Shown piece after piece: positions 37,801-45,763 of a DNA stretch of 64,000 nt. The stretch's first letter is position 1, and each line of letters begins with the position of its first letter. Under the pieces are notes generated by a model that saw nothing but the letters and a program-made list of their open reading frames with translations, was not told where the DNA came from and made no database searches. The position numbers and the translations under genes are program-made. This stretch comes from G963692885 sp964658655 (GTDB lineage: Bacteria; Acidobacteriota; Terriglobia; Terriglobales; Acidobacteriaceae). The DNA is taken from the NCBI GenBank assembly GCA_964658655.1, contig CAZZZL010000011.1:38886-102885 (forward strand). The letters run 5' to 3'.

Positions 37801-38339
37801 TTACAGAGGCGCCGATCAACGCCAGCGGCCTGATGCGCCAGCGCTTTCGCTGGTCGTTTGGAACCCTGCAGGCCATCTTCAAACATAAAGCGGCCTTCAC
37901 GAAAAACCGCGCAATGGGCTTCTTCGCACTGCCGAATATCCTGGTGTTCCAGATTCTTCTGCCGCTCGTTTCGCCATTCATTGACCTGTTCTTCGTAGCC
38001 GGCGTGGTGCAGTACATGATAGATCGCCACTTCCATCCCGAGGCCGCAAGTGCAGCCAGCTTCGACAAGCTGCTGCTCTATTTCCTGAGCTTCCTGGTCA
38101 TTGACTTTGTGACATCCGCTCTGGCCTTTTCACTCGAGCGTTCGCATCCGGCCAAGAAGGGCGACCGGTGGCTGCTCTTCCATATCTGGCTGCAGCGATT
38201 CGCGTATCGTCAGGTCTTCTCACTGGTCCTTTTCAAGACAGTCAAACGCGCGATCGATGGCAGGCCATTCAATTGGGATAAGATCGAGCGGACTGCAAAA
38301 ATGTCAGAGGCAACAGAAAGGATTGCATCTGGTCAGTAA
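34821..38339 (+). CDS. Trimodular membrane enzyme: GH18-like domain, NodB polysaccharide deacetylase, GT2 glycosyltransferase
   Basis: About 1172 residues from ATG 34821; an in-frame TTG at 34812 is possible. The order is: N-terminal membrane helix (about 15-38); GH18/YaaH-like barrel (about 90-420) with GISLDFEEIP as the catalytic strand; NodB deacetylase (about 510-710) with TFDDGPDPT, NHTLTHPD and FRPPYS; membrane helix; processive GT2 domain (about 790-1030) with PAYNEE, IDDGS, DADT, EDADLT and QRFRW; then further membrane helices. It looks able to synthesise, deacetylate and trim one beta-linked glycan, perhaps an N-acetylglucosamine polymer. Similar fusions exist in several phyla. Confidence 0.92.
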   Translation: MNRQIFSDPNRKRWKRIRRVFDVTAIVSTIVLVAFFLNVLRREKLPELLFPQQKRNYKALHERQPELKAKNARPARRKSNRKPSDIPLNSGEGLRAAYYVDDDPASYSSFKAHIHQIDILFPVWLHAFDPDGNLMASTALYPASNYRVVDANGTVHGVDPQNKVRDAIAAAKEDTEIFPLISNYDAVRGDWQPVIGQMLLNPQARLNLRTQLDKFLAANPSYRGISLDFEEIPDEAKDSYQLFIGELYSDFHSRGRNLRLYVNTPTSVPDSELKFVAQNSDGILLMNYDQHENTSEPGPIAAQDWFENNLQRVLKVVPKEKIICAIGNYAYDWQVPLPVKGKPEKGAPKVLDVSSLHVQEAWQEASDAGADVHLEGDELNAHFAFDDEDAKVRHQVWMLDAVTALNEMRAARAMGIQTFSLWVLGEEDPSIWSVWDHPNGATAPQLLKAVPPGQSVNTDGQGDILQITQTPSPGARTVNMDEENVTITDEHMVTYPQAYGIQYFGYKPGEVALTFDDGPDPTWTPRVLKILKDKGVTGTFFVIGEEAQDHVGLLKQYIRQGHIVGNHTLTHPDISEISPRQLELEINWTERLFASKLGLRPLFFRPPYSIDQEPDTNDQAAPAYQIQQMGYTIIGDKIDTDDWDEHPRKSPQEITRRVFEQLDSFKTRPDFAGSVILMHDGGGDRSATVAALPVLIDALRAKGYKIVSVPDLMGKTVADVMPPIAPNERWQARVDSIAFFFIAFFRNFAVYIFFVGDVLMSARLLVIGVLALIDRLRTRKVPIIPGYMPRVAVLVPAYNEETVIVRTIRSVLNSDYANLYVIVIDDGSKDRTAEVAATAYAPEIAAGKLQILTKPNAGKAEALNYAVARLGEEIYVGIDADTVIASDAVSKLVCHFTDPKVGAVAGNARVGNKVNLWTRWQALEYITSQNFERRALDLFNVVTVVPGAIGAWRTAAVRHGGGYPVNTVAEDADLTMNLIEQGYKVIYEDQSLAFTEAPINASGLMRQRFRWSFGTLQAIFKHKAAFTKNRAMGFFALPNILVFQILLPLVSPFIDLFFVAGVVQYMIDRHFHPEAASAASFDKLLLYFLSFLVIDFVTSALAFSLERSHPAKKGDRWLLFHIWLQRFAYRQVFSLVLFKTVKRAIDGRPFNWDKIERTAKMSEATERIASGQ

Positions 38340-38435
38340 GCGTTCCATCTCTTTGTGTACCCGGTGGTCATTCCCAGATGCCCTGACATGTTTACTGTTC
38401 TAACCAACCTCTGTTCTGAAGTAGATTAATCGCTT

Positions 38436-39677
38436 ATGCCAGCCGCACCCATTCCAGAGAACGACACTGAACGCCTGGCAACCCTGCGTCGCTATTCTAT
38501 TCTCGACACGCTGCCGGAGCAGAGCTACGAAGACCTGACCGCGTTGGCAACGTATGTTTGTGAGACGCCGACCGCACTCATCAGCCTCGTCGACCAGGAA
38601 CGGCAATGGTTCAAATCCAGGGTTGGCATAGGTGTCGATGAGACAGAGCGATCGGTCAGCTTTTGTGCGCACACCATCGTCCATCCTGAAGTACTGGTCG
38701 TCGAAGATACGTTTCTCGATGAGCGCTTCGCAAAGAATCCGCTGGTGCTGTCGGGGCCGCACATACGTTTCTACGCCGGCGCGCCGCTGGTTGCGCCCAA
38801 TGGCCACGTGCTGGGCACCATCTGCGTTATTGATTCGAAGCCGCGCACTTTAAGTGCTGCGCAGGTGGCTGCCTTGCAATCCCTGTCTCGCCAGGTCATG
38901 GCGCTGCTGGAATCAAGATTGCAGTTGCTTGACAATCAGAAGACCGCGGCGGCGCTGATGCAGAGTGAGAAGCTGGCCGCGGTGGGTCGTCTCGCCTCGA
39001 GCATGGCGCACGAAATCAACAACCCTCTCGAGGCCGTCACCAACCTGCTTTACCTCTCTCGCAATCAGGCGATCGATGAAAACGTAAAGGCATGGCTTGA
39101 CCAGGCGGAGATCGAACTGCGCCGCGTCTCCATCATCGCCAACCAGGCACTTCGTTTTCACAAGCAGTCGTCGAATCCTCAGGCCATCAGCTGCCTCAGT
39201 CTGTTTTCGACTACGTTAAGCGTTTATGAAGGGCGCCTGCTCAATGCCGGCATCGTCGTGGAAAAGCGCAAGCGCGCAAATGAACCGGTGGAGTGCTTTG
39301 AAGGGGATATACGGCAGGTACTCAGCAGCCTTGTCACCAACGCCATCGACGCCATGCCGGGCGGCGGTCGTCTGCTCGTACGCAGCCGCGAGGGTACCGA
39401 CTGGCGCACCGGTCGCCGCGGCCTGGTGTTGACCATCGCAGATACCGGTACAGGTATCGATAAAGCAACGCAGCGCCGCATGTACGAGGCATTCTTCACC
39501 ACAAAAGGCATTGGCGGCTCCGGCCTCGGCCTCTGGATCAGTGCCGACATCATGCAGCGCCATCAAGGGCGCATCCTGATCCGCAGTTCACAAAATCCGG
39601 CCCACCAGGGAACGGTCGTCACACTATTTCTGCCCTTCATTGCGCCGGACCGAAGCCCTGCCACGGCTGTTCCCTGA
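38436..39677 (+). CDS. GAF-domain histidine kinase
   Basis: 413 residues, cytosolic. The GAF domain (about 25-165) has the short-GAF pattern seen next to phytochrome-like kinases (YSILDTLPEQSYEDLT, RSVSFCAHTI, FYAGAPL, LGTICVID). HisKA follows with His in SSMAHEINNPLEAVTNLL (about residue 192), then HATPase (DIRQVLSSLVTNAIDAM, DTGTGID, GGSGLGLWISADIM). Its kinase half resembles that of the hybrid kinase at 19011. No response regulator is adjacent. The ligand of the GAF domain is unknown. Confidence 0.92.
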   Translation: MPAAPIPENDTERLATLRRYSILDTLPEQSYEDLTALATYVCETPTALISLVDQERQWFKSRVGIGVDETERSVSFCAHTIVHPEVLVVEDTFLDERFAKNPLVLSGPHIRFYAGAPLVAPNGHVLGTICVIDSKPRTLSAAQVAALQSLSRQVMALLESRLQLLDNQKTAAALMQSEKLAAVGRLASSMAHEINNPLEAVTNLLYLSRNQAIDENVKAWLDQAEIELRRVSIIANQALRFHKQSSNPQAISCLSLFSTTLSVYEGRLLNAGIVVEKRKRANEPVECFEGDIRQVLSSLVTNAIDAMPGGGRLLVRSREGTDWRTGRRGLVLTIADTGTGIDKATQRRMYEAFFTTKGIGGSGLGLWISADIMQRHQGRILIRSSQNPAHQGTVVTLFLPFIAPDRSPATAVP

Positions 39678-39734
39678 AATCAGGCGCGTTGACATTCTTG
39701 GGCAGCCTGCCTGTGGTCGAAAGGCTGCACCCGC

Positions 39735-40691
39735 CTAGACGTCGTTGCCCAGATGGAAGATCGGTTCTACGCCATTCGCCCGCGCCAACAGGGCGACCTC
39801 TTCATGACGCTCGAGGGGCCGGTAGTTCTGAGCGACATCCATCGCCAGTCGAAAATACTTCTCATCCCCGGGCGGCAGCGCTGCGGTCACCGGATGTCCC
39901 AGCGTCCAGCGCAGGCCGAGCGATGCTTCTTCCGGAAAAGAGGCAGGCTGGTACCAGCATTTCTCCTGCGGATGATTCTCCTTCTGGTCAGCCGCCCAGA
40001 CTGTTTTGGCCATACCCTTCAACGCCAGGATGCCCATATTCTTTTCCTGCGCGCGCTTCAGGATCTGCGGTCCGAAATTTGCCTGCGAGAACAAGACAAA
40101 ATTGACCGGAAATAAAACAGTGTCAAACTGGTACCGATCCATGGCTGCCAGCGCCGTCTCCGCCGAGTGCACCGAGAAGCCGATATACCGTATCTTGCCC
40201 TCTTTTTTTGCCGCCTCCATTGTCTCCATCGCACCTCCCGGCCCCAGCACCTTGTCCAGGTCGGTCATCTTCGTCAGTGCATGGAACTGGTAGAGGTCCA
40301 CGTGGTCGGTTTTCAGGAGACGCAGCGATTCCTCGAGTTGCTTACGCGAGTCATCCTTCATGCGGCCTTCGGTCTTGCATGCCAGAAAACAGTTTTTCCG
40401 GTAGGGGGCAAGCGCCGGTCCGAGGCGCTCCTGCGCATTTCCATAACTTGGCGCTACGTCGAAGTAATTCACGCCACGATCTACGGCCTCGGCGACGATG
40501 TTGCTGGCCGGGCCCTTCTCCTCGTTCATGACGACGATTCCGCCGAAGCCGACGATGGAGAGTTTCTCGCCAGTCCTGCCCAGTGTTCGCTTCGGGATAG
40601 TCTGTGTCGGCGTGGCTGCCGGGGAAAGCTTCGTGCTGGCGGCGGCTGCTGCAGTGAGTGCGCTCTGTTTAAGGAAATCGCGGCGTTCCAT
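39735..40691 (-). CDS. Tat-type exported aldo/keto reductase
   Basis: 318 residues from ATG 40691, chosen because AAGAGAGG lies upstream and the protein then begins with MERRDFLKQSALTAAAAAS, a twin-arginine-like signal. The AKR tetrad is present: Asp and Tyr in NYFDVAPSYGNAQE, Lys in LACKTEG, His in YQFHAL. It is related to the reductase at 11584 and shares its signal style, but the two are clearly divergent. It is transcribed alone, divergent from the P5C dehydrogenase. Substrate unknown. Confidence 0.9.
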   Translation of the reverse strand: MERRDFLKQSALTAAAAASTKLSPAATPTQTIPKRTLGRTGEKLSIVGFGGIVVMNEEKGPASNIVAEAVDRGVNYFDVAPSYGNAQERLGPALAPYRKNCFLACKTEGRMKDDSRKQLEESLRLLKTDHVDLYQFHALTKMTDLDKVLGPGGAMETMEAAKKEGKIRYIGFSVHSAETALAAMDRYQFDTVLFPVNFVLFSQANFGPQILKRAQEKNMGILALKGMAKTVWAADQKENHPQEKCWYQPASFPEEASLGLRWTLGHPVTAALPPGDEKYFRLAMDVAQNYRPLERHEEVALLARANGVEPIFHLGNDV

Positions 40692-40869
40692 AGTGCGGAC
40701 CTCTCTTGGGGGTGAAGGTCTATCAGGAGCTTTCGCTATTCTTCCAGAGTGCGACCGGCGCACGCAAATCGCTTGGCTCAGTTCAGATTCATGCGAAGCG
40801 GGCGTTCACATCCCTGCTCGGCAACCCGGGATGCATTGCGCCAGCCGTCTGCTCTACACTTGAAGTGCC

Positions 40870-42465
40870 ATGACGACTGCACAGCTCAGTACCGTGATCT
40901 TGCCAATGGCGCCCAAGGGCGTCTTTGCGAACGAACCGTTCACCGACTTTAAGAACTCCCAGAATGCCCATGCCATGCGCCGGGAACTTGAGCGCGTCAG
41001 CGACATGCTCGGCCATGAATATGACCTGGTCATCGGCGGCGAGCGCATCAAGACGGAGACGAAGACAAAGTCCGTCAACCCGGCGAATCCTTCGCAGATC
41101 GTCGGCTTGCACCAGACTGCGGGCGTTGACCTGGTAGAACGGGCAATGAGCGCGGCACTCAAGGCCTTCGAAACCTGGCAATACGTAACAGTTGAAGAAC
41201 GCACTTCGCTTCTGCTGCGCGTCTCATCCATCATTCGCGAGCGCAAGTTCGAGTTTTGCGCGTGGCTCACATACGAAGTGGGTAAGAACTGGGCTGAGGC
41301 CGATGCGGATGTGGCCGAGACCATCGACTTTCTCGAGTTCTACGCGCGCGAGGCCCTGCGTCTTGCCAGGGCGACTACGCCGATCCAGTATCCGGGCGAG
41401 CGCAACGAGCTGCGGTATATCCCGCTGGGCGTCGGCGCGGTCATCCCGCCCTGGAATTTTCCTTTTGCCATTATGGCCGGCATGACCGCCGCCGCTATCG
41501 TTACCGGCAACACGGTCATCCTGAAACCGTCGAGCGATGCCCCGACCATCGCCGCGCGGTTCATGGATGTTCTCGAAGAAGCCGGCATGCCGCCCGGAGT
41601 CGTCAATCTTTGCCACGGCCTGGGCGAGACCTTCGGCAACGCTGTCGTCGAGCACCCAAAGACTCGCTTCATCGCCTTCACCGGCTCCAAGCGTGTGGGG
41701 CTGCAGATTCACGAGCGCGCTGCAAAACCTCAGCCCGGCCAGAAGTGGATCAAGCGCACCATTCTTGAAATGGGCGGCAAGGACTCCATCATCGTCGGCG
41801 CCGATTGCAACTTTGACGCAGCAGTGGAAGCAGTGGTCGCATCGGCATTTGGTTTCAGTGGTCAAAAATGCTCAGCATGTTCACGCGCCATCGTAGAAGC
41901 TCCGCTTTATGACACATTCATTGATGCAATTCGCGAACGCGTGGCGGGCATCGCAGTTGGTGACCCCGTGAAAAATACAGCCATGGGGCCAGTCATCAAT
42001 GAAGTTGCTCTGAAGCGCGTGCTTCACTACATCGATCAGGGGAAAACAGAAGGCCGCCTCATTGCCGGTGGCAACTATGTGAAAACGGACCAGGGCGGCT
42101 ACTATGTCGAGCCCACGGTCTTCGCAGATGTGGCGCCCGAAGCGCACCTCGCGCTTGAAGAAATATTCGGACCCGTGCTCGCGATTCACAAAGCGGAGAG
42201 CTTCGAACACGCACTTCAAATCGCCAACAACACCGAATACGGACTTACCGGCGCCATCTTCACAGGAGATCGCGAGCGGCTTGAGGTAGCCAAGGATCGC
42301 TTCCACGTTGGCAATCTCTATCTGAACCGTAAATGCACTGGAGCGATGGTTGGCGCGCATCCGTTCGGCGGCTTCAACATGTCAGGAACAGATTCGAAGG
42401 CCGGCGGGGCAGACTACCTTTACCTCTACACGCAGGCTAAGTCGATCGCAGAACGTGCAGGCTAA
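40870..42465 (+). CDS. pruA: L-glutamate gamma-semialdehyde (1-pyrroline-5-carboxylate) dehydrogenase
   Basis: 531 residues of the aldehyde dehydrogenase superfamily, matching the monofunctional P5C dehydrogenase group (RocA/PruA). The catalytic Cys is in SGQKCSACSRAI, the general-base Glu in ILEMGGKDSI, and the cofactor site in PPWNFPFAIMAG and FTGSKRVG. It oxidises glutamate semialdehyde to glutamate in proline and arginine breakdown. No proline dehydrogenase is nearby. It stands alone; 131 bases separate it from the next gene. Confidence 0.95.
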   Translation: MTTAQLSTVILPMAPKGVFANEPFTDFKNSQNAHAMRRELERVSDMLGHEYDLVIGGERIKTETKTKSVNPANPSQIVGLHQTAGVDLVERAMSAALKAFETWQYVTVEERTSLLLRVSSIIRERKFEFCAWLTYEVGKNWAEADADVAETIDFLEFYAREALRLARATTPIQYPGERNELRYIPLGVGAVIPPWNFPFAIMAGMTAAAIVTGNTVILKPSSDAPTIAARFMDVLEEAGMPPGVVNLCHGLGETFGNAVVEHPKTRFIAFTGSKRVGLQIHERAAKPQPGQKWIKRTILEMGGKDSIIVGADCNFDAAVEAVVASAFGFSGQKCSACSRAIVEAPLYDTFIDAIRERVAGIAVGDPVKNTAMGPVINEVALKRVLHYIDQGKTEGRLIAGGNYVKTDQGGYYVEPTVFADVAPEAHLALEEIFGPVLAIHKAESFEHALQIANNTEYGLTGAIFTGDRERLEVAKDRFHVGNLYLNRKCTGAMVGAHPFGGFNMSGTDSKAGGADYLYLYTQAKSIAERAG

Positions 42466-42596
42466 GCAGCTTGCCAGTCGTCGATTAGGAGAGGGTCGAG
42501 CCCGATAATCTCCGTCGCGCGGATCATCCAATCAGCTTTTCATTCTTCTGTTACTGTGTGAATTGCAATTAGCTGGTGTGGTCCTCGCGAGGCTGC

Positions 42597-43007
42597 ATGA
42601 CTGAGGGAAGGAACTTGGCCCATATTCTGTCTGTAGATGACGATCCGGCGGCCAATGAAATGAAGCGCGTTATCCTCGACCGGGCCGGTCACCGGGTAGA
42701 GCTTTGTATCTCTGCCGACTCCGCGGTACGACGGCTGGCCGAGGTGCGTTTCGATGCACTCATCACCGACTGGCGGTTGGGTGAAGTGAGTGCACGCCGT
42801 GTCATCCAGGCAGCCAGGGAGCTCGGTTCCGAGACGCTGGTCGTCGTCATCTCGGGATTCCTTGCCGAAGCTTTTCAGTCACACGGACCAGTTGCCGACC
42901 TTTACTTGGACAAGCCGGTCGACCCATCCGAACTGCTGATGATCCTTGACACCTTGCTGCGGGGGCGCGGAAAGGAAACTGCATCACAAAAACAAAGGCC
43001 AGCCTGA
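42597..43007 (+). CDS. Single-domain response regulator
   Basis: 136 residues from ATG 42597. A complete receiver domain: acidic cluster in ILSVDDDPAANE, acceptor Asp in ALITDWRLGE, Ser in VVVISGF and Lys in LYLDKPVDPSE. No output domain. It converges with a LuxR-type regulator, and its stop codon lies inside the stem of the terminator at 42996-43023. The partner kinase is unknown; the GAF kinase at 38436 is the nearest upstream candidate. Confidence 0.9.
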   Translation: MTEGRNLAHILSVDDDPAANEMKRVILDRAGHRVELCISADSAVRRLAEVRFDALITDWRLGEVSARRVIQAARELGSETLVVVISGFLAEAFQSHGPVADLYLDKPVDPSELLMILDTLLRGRGKETASQKQRPA

Positions 43008-43023
43008 TGGATCAGGCTGGCCT
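42996..43023. terminator. Bidirectional hairpin terminator between convergent regulators
   Basis: A perfect 13-bp inverted repeat (42996-43008 and 43011-43023; AGGCCAGCCTGAT and its complement) with a 2-base GG gap, followed by CTTTCT on the plus strand and preceded by an A-rich stretch that gives T residues on the minus strand. It contains the stop codon of the plus-strand gene and ends 19 bases before the stop of the minus-strand one, so it can serve both. Confidence 0.85.
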
Positions 43024-43041
43024 CTTTCTAGAAGAAGTGTT

Positions 43042-43701
43042 TCAGGCGCTGCGTACATGCAGATTGTTTACAGCTTCGGCTGCAGCTGCCGCCAGTATCC
43101 GATGATGGATGGTAAACAGCGCCAGTTCCAGTCGATCGGAAACACCGGTCTTGTCGTAGACGCTGCGCAGGTAATTCTTAATCACCTGTTCAGTCGTTCC
43201 CAGCCGCGTCGCAATTTCCTTGTTCTTGCAGCCTTGAACGATTAACGCAACAATCTTCATTTCTTTTGGGGTCAGGCGATCGCGGACACGGGCGCCAACA
43301 AAATCCTCTTCCTCGTTCTGAGCCGCTTCGAGAGGACGCTGGATCGCAGTGAGTCCCTGGATCACCTTGTGCACACAGTCGACAAGCGCTGCGCCTGTCG
43401 TGTTGCGATACACCACGCCTCGCACGCCGAGATTGGTATAGGTGCTGGAAGGCTCGTTATTCTCTGCGATCACAATGGCCCGGCTGCTGGCTGCTTTGAC
43501 CCGTGTCATCAGGTCGGCGATTTCCGGTTTCAATGCAGAAGCAAAGACGACGATCGAGGATCGATATGTTTCCACCGCCAGGATCAGCCGTGGCAGATCA
43601 CCGCATTGCGCCGCTACGCGAAAATCTTCTTCGCTCGCCAGTACCTTTGCAATGCCCGCGCGGAAGATAGCCTGGTTGTCGCCTAAGATTATTTTGTTCA
43701 T
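43042..43701 (-). CDS. LuxR/NarL-family regulator with degenerate receiver domain
   Basis: 219 residues. The C-terminal helix-turn-helix (about 140-205; LTPKEMKIVALIVQGCKNKEIATRLGTTEQVIKNYL) is a well-kept GerE/LuxR domain. The N-terminal domain has the receiver fold, but the phospho-acceptor position reads VVFASAL in place of the usual LLDLxMP, the Ser/Thr position is Ala (VIVIAENNE) and the Lys position is Arg (VVYRNT). It therefore cannot be phosphorylated in the ordinary way and may be constitutive or respond to a ligand or partner. Confidence 0.9.
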   Translation of the reverse strand: MNKIILGDNQAIFRAGIAKVLASEEDFRVAAQCGDLPRLILAVETYRSSIVVFASALKPEIADLMTRVKAASSRAIVIAENNEPSSTYTNLGVRGVVYRNTTGAALVDCVHKVIQGLTAIQRPLEAAQNEEEDFVGARVRDRLTPKEMKIVALIVQGCKNKEIATRLGTTEQVIKNYLRSVYDKTGVSDRLELALFTIHHRILAAAAAEAVNNLHVRSA

Positions 43702-44090
43702 TCGGTTCGCCTATGCTCCAAGATCGCCCTGTCACTCAAGTCGAGTGCGGTGCCTGTTCTTTCAAGCCGGTCGCTTACTACCCCTGCCATCGCAGGCGTC
43801 ACTACCGGTTCGCAAGAAAAACCACTGCCCTCTAGATATCGGCCAATTCTGAAATAACTTCTGTCGCCTCTTGAGGTTGCACCTGCCGCGACCGCTTATT
43901 CCCTGCAAACCGCTCTTCCGGTTTGCTGAACTGCCTCTTTGTTATGTCCCAACTTTAGCGCTTCCACCGGGAAGCACAACACCACGAAAGTGTCAGCGGG
44001 CATCCCTCGACTAGAGCTACATCTATAACAGAATCAATAACTTAACTCTGCCATCCGCCGAATTCTCCTTCTCTACTACACTGGAGTTGC
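43702..44090. other. Non-coding divergent promoter region with one hairpin
   Basis: 389 bases without a convincing gene between the LuxR-type regulator and the receiver-flavoprotein gene, both transcribed outward. It holds a perfect 8-bp inverted repeat (GCAAACCG / CGGTTTGC, 43905-43912 and 43919-43926, 6-base loop). AT-rich DNA before 44091 probably includes the flavoprotein promoter, but I could not assign -35 and -10 boxes with confidence. Confidence 0.5.
43905..43926. promoter_or_regulatory. Inverted repeat, possible operator or leader hairpin
   Basis: GCAAACCG, CTCTTC, then CGGTTTGC: a perfect 8-bp dyad with a 6-base centre in the divergent intergenic region. No T-run follows, so it is unlikely to be a terminator. 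It could bind a dimeric regulator such as the neighbouring LuxR-type protein. This is inference. Confidence 0.35.
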
Positions 44091-45743
44091 ATGAGCAAGC
44101 CAGTGATTCTCGCAGTCGACGATGACATCAGCGTTCTCGAAGCTGTGGTGCAGGACCTGCGCCGCCAGTACGGCAGTCGCTACCGGGTGCTGCGTGCAGG
44201 CTCTGGCCAGGCCGCGCTCGACCTCTGCACGCAGCTCCAGGCCCGCGGCGATGCGGTCGCCCTTTTTCTTTCCGATCAGCGCATGCCCGGAATGTCCGGC
44301 GTGGACTTTCTCGCCAAGACAATCGAGCACTATCCAGATGCCATGAGGGCTTTGCTGACAGCTTACGCCGATACCGAAGCCGCCATCCGGGCAATCAATA
44401 CTGCAAAAATTCACTATTATCTGACCAAGCCCTGGGACCCGCCTGAAGAGAAGCTGTACCCCGTCCTTGAAGAGCTTCTCGAATTCTGGGGCGGCCGCAA
44501 CAAACCCGCTTTTGAAGGTCTGCGCGTCATCGGTACCCGTTTCGGCGCCCGCGACCATGACCTCCGCGACTTTCTTACCCGTAACAATGTTCCCTACCAG
44601 TGGCTGGATCCCGGCACCACCAGCGAAGCCGAAGAGTTGCTCAAGGCCCGCGGCCTCACTACCGCCAGCCTGCCCGTGGTTCTGTTCAGTGATGGAACGT
44701 CGCTGGTGCAGCCGGACCGCACCCAGGTGGCCGGACGGGTTGGCATGCGCATAGAAGCTCGCAACAAGTTCTATGACCTGATCGTCATCGGCGGCGGCCC
44801 GAGCGGGCTGGCAGCGGCCGTCTACGGCGGCTCGGAAGGCCTTTCGACCCTGGTCATCGAGGCGAATGCGCCCGGCGGCCAGGCCGGCAGCAGCTCACGC
44901 ATCGAGAACTATCTGGGCTTTGCCAGCGGCATCAGCGGCGCGAACCTGGCCGAGCGGGCCTTCATGCAGGCCAAGCGTTTTGACGTTGAATTCCTTACCC
45001 AGCTTGCCACCGGGATTCGCAGCGAAGGTGGCTACCATTTCGTCAGGCTGGCGGATGGCAGCGAAGTCTCTTCGCTCGTCCTGCTCATCAGCATGGGCGT
45101 CGATTACCGACGGCTCGGCGTACCCGGCGTCGATCGTCTGACCGGATCGGGCGTGTACTATGGTGCGGCACTGGCTGAAGCCAAGTCGTGTGTCGATGAG
45201 CACGTTTTCATCGTAGGCGGTGCCAACTCTGCTGGTCAGGGTGCCATGTATTTTGCTAAATATGCCGGCAAGGTGACCATGCTGGTGCGCGGAAAGTCCC
45301 TCGAAAGCAGTATGTCGAAATACTTGATCGATCAGATTGCCGGTACATCCAATATTGAGGTTCTGGTTCGATCCGAGTTGATGGAAGCCTGCGGCGAGTC
45401 GCACCTGGAGGCCGTGCGCATCAGGACCCCGGAAGGTGAACTGATGGAGAAAGCGACTGGTTTGTTCACCTTCATCGGGGCGGCGCCGAATACCAACTGG
45501 TTACCAGGCAGCATCCTTCGGGATGACAAAGGTTTCCTGCTTACAGGACAGGACTTGCGTGTCAATGGAGAGTTACCGTCATCATGGACAGAGAAGCGCG
45601 ATCCATTTCTTCTCGAAACCAGTGTGGCGGGTATTTTTGCCGCGGGTGATGTACGGCACGGTTCGGTCAAGCGTGTAGCCTCTGCCGTTGGTGAAGGTTC
45701 AATTGCAGTGCAGTTGATGCACCAGTATCTGGCAAGGTATTGA
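44091..45743 (+). CDS. Receiver domain fused to thioredoxin-reductase-like flavoprotein lacking the redox CxxC
   Basis: 550 residues. Residues about 1-135 are a receiver (LAVDDDISVLEA, acceptor Asp in LFLSDQRMPGMSG, Lys in YYLTKPW). About 140-215 looks like a thioredoxin/glutaredoxin fold without cysteines (LRDFLTRNNVPYQWLD). From 222 there is an FAD/NAD(P)H oxidoreductase of the TrxR family: GGGPSGLAAA, GGQAGSSSRIENYLGF, second Rossmann motif VGGANSAGQGA, and GIFAAGDVRHGSVKRVA. Where TrxR has CATC, this protein has YYGAALAEAKSC, so it has no dithiol. It sits 20 bases before its likely partner kinase. Confidence 0.93.
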   Translation: MSKPVILAVDDDISVLEAVVQDLRRQYGSRYRVLRAGSGQAALDLCTQLQARGDAVALFLSDQRMPGMSGVDFLAKTIEHYPDAMRALLTAYADTEAAIRAINTAKIHYYLTKPWDPPEEKLYPVLEELLEFWGGRNKPAFEGLRVIGTRFGARDHDLRDFLTRNNVPYQWLDPGTTSEAEELLKARGLTTASLPVVLFSDGTSLVQPDRTQVAGRVGMRIEARNKFYDLIVIGGGPSGLAAAVYGGSEGLSTLVIEANAPGGQAGSSSRIENYLGFASGISGANLAERAFMQAKRFDVEFLTQLATGIRSEGGYHFVRLADGSEVSSLVLLISMGVDYRRLGVPGVDRLTGSGVYYGAALAEAKSCVDEHVFIVGGANSAGQGAMYFAKYAGKVTMLVRGKSLESSMSKYLIDQIAGTSNIEVLVRSELMEACGESHLEAVRIRTPEGELMEKATGLFTFIGAAPNTNWLPGSILRDDKGFLLTGQDLRVNGELPSSWTEKRDPFLLETSVAGIFAAGDVRHGSVKRVASAVGEGSIAVQLMHQYLARY

Positions 45744-45763
45744 GTTAACGAGGGATAAAGATC

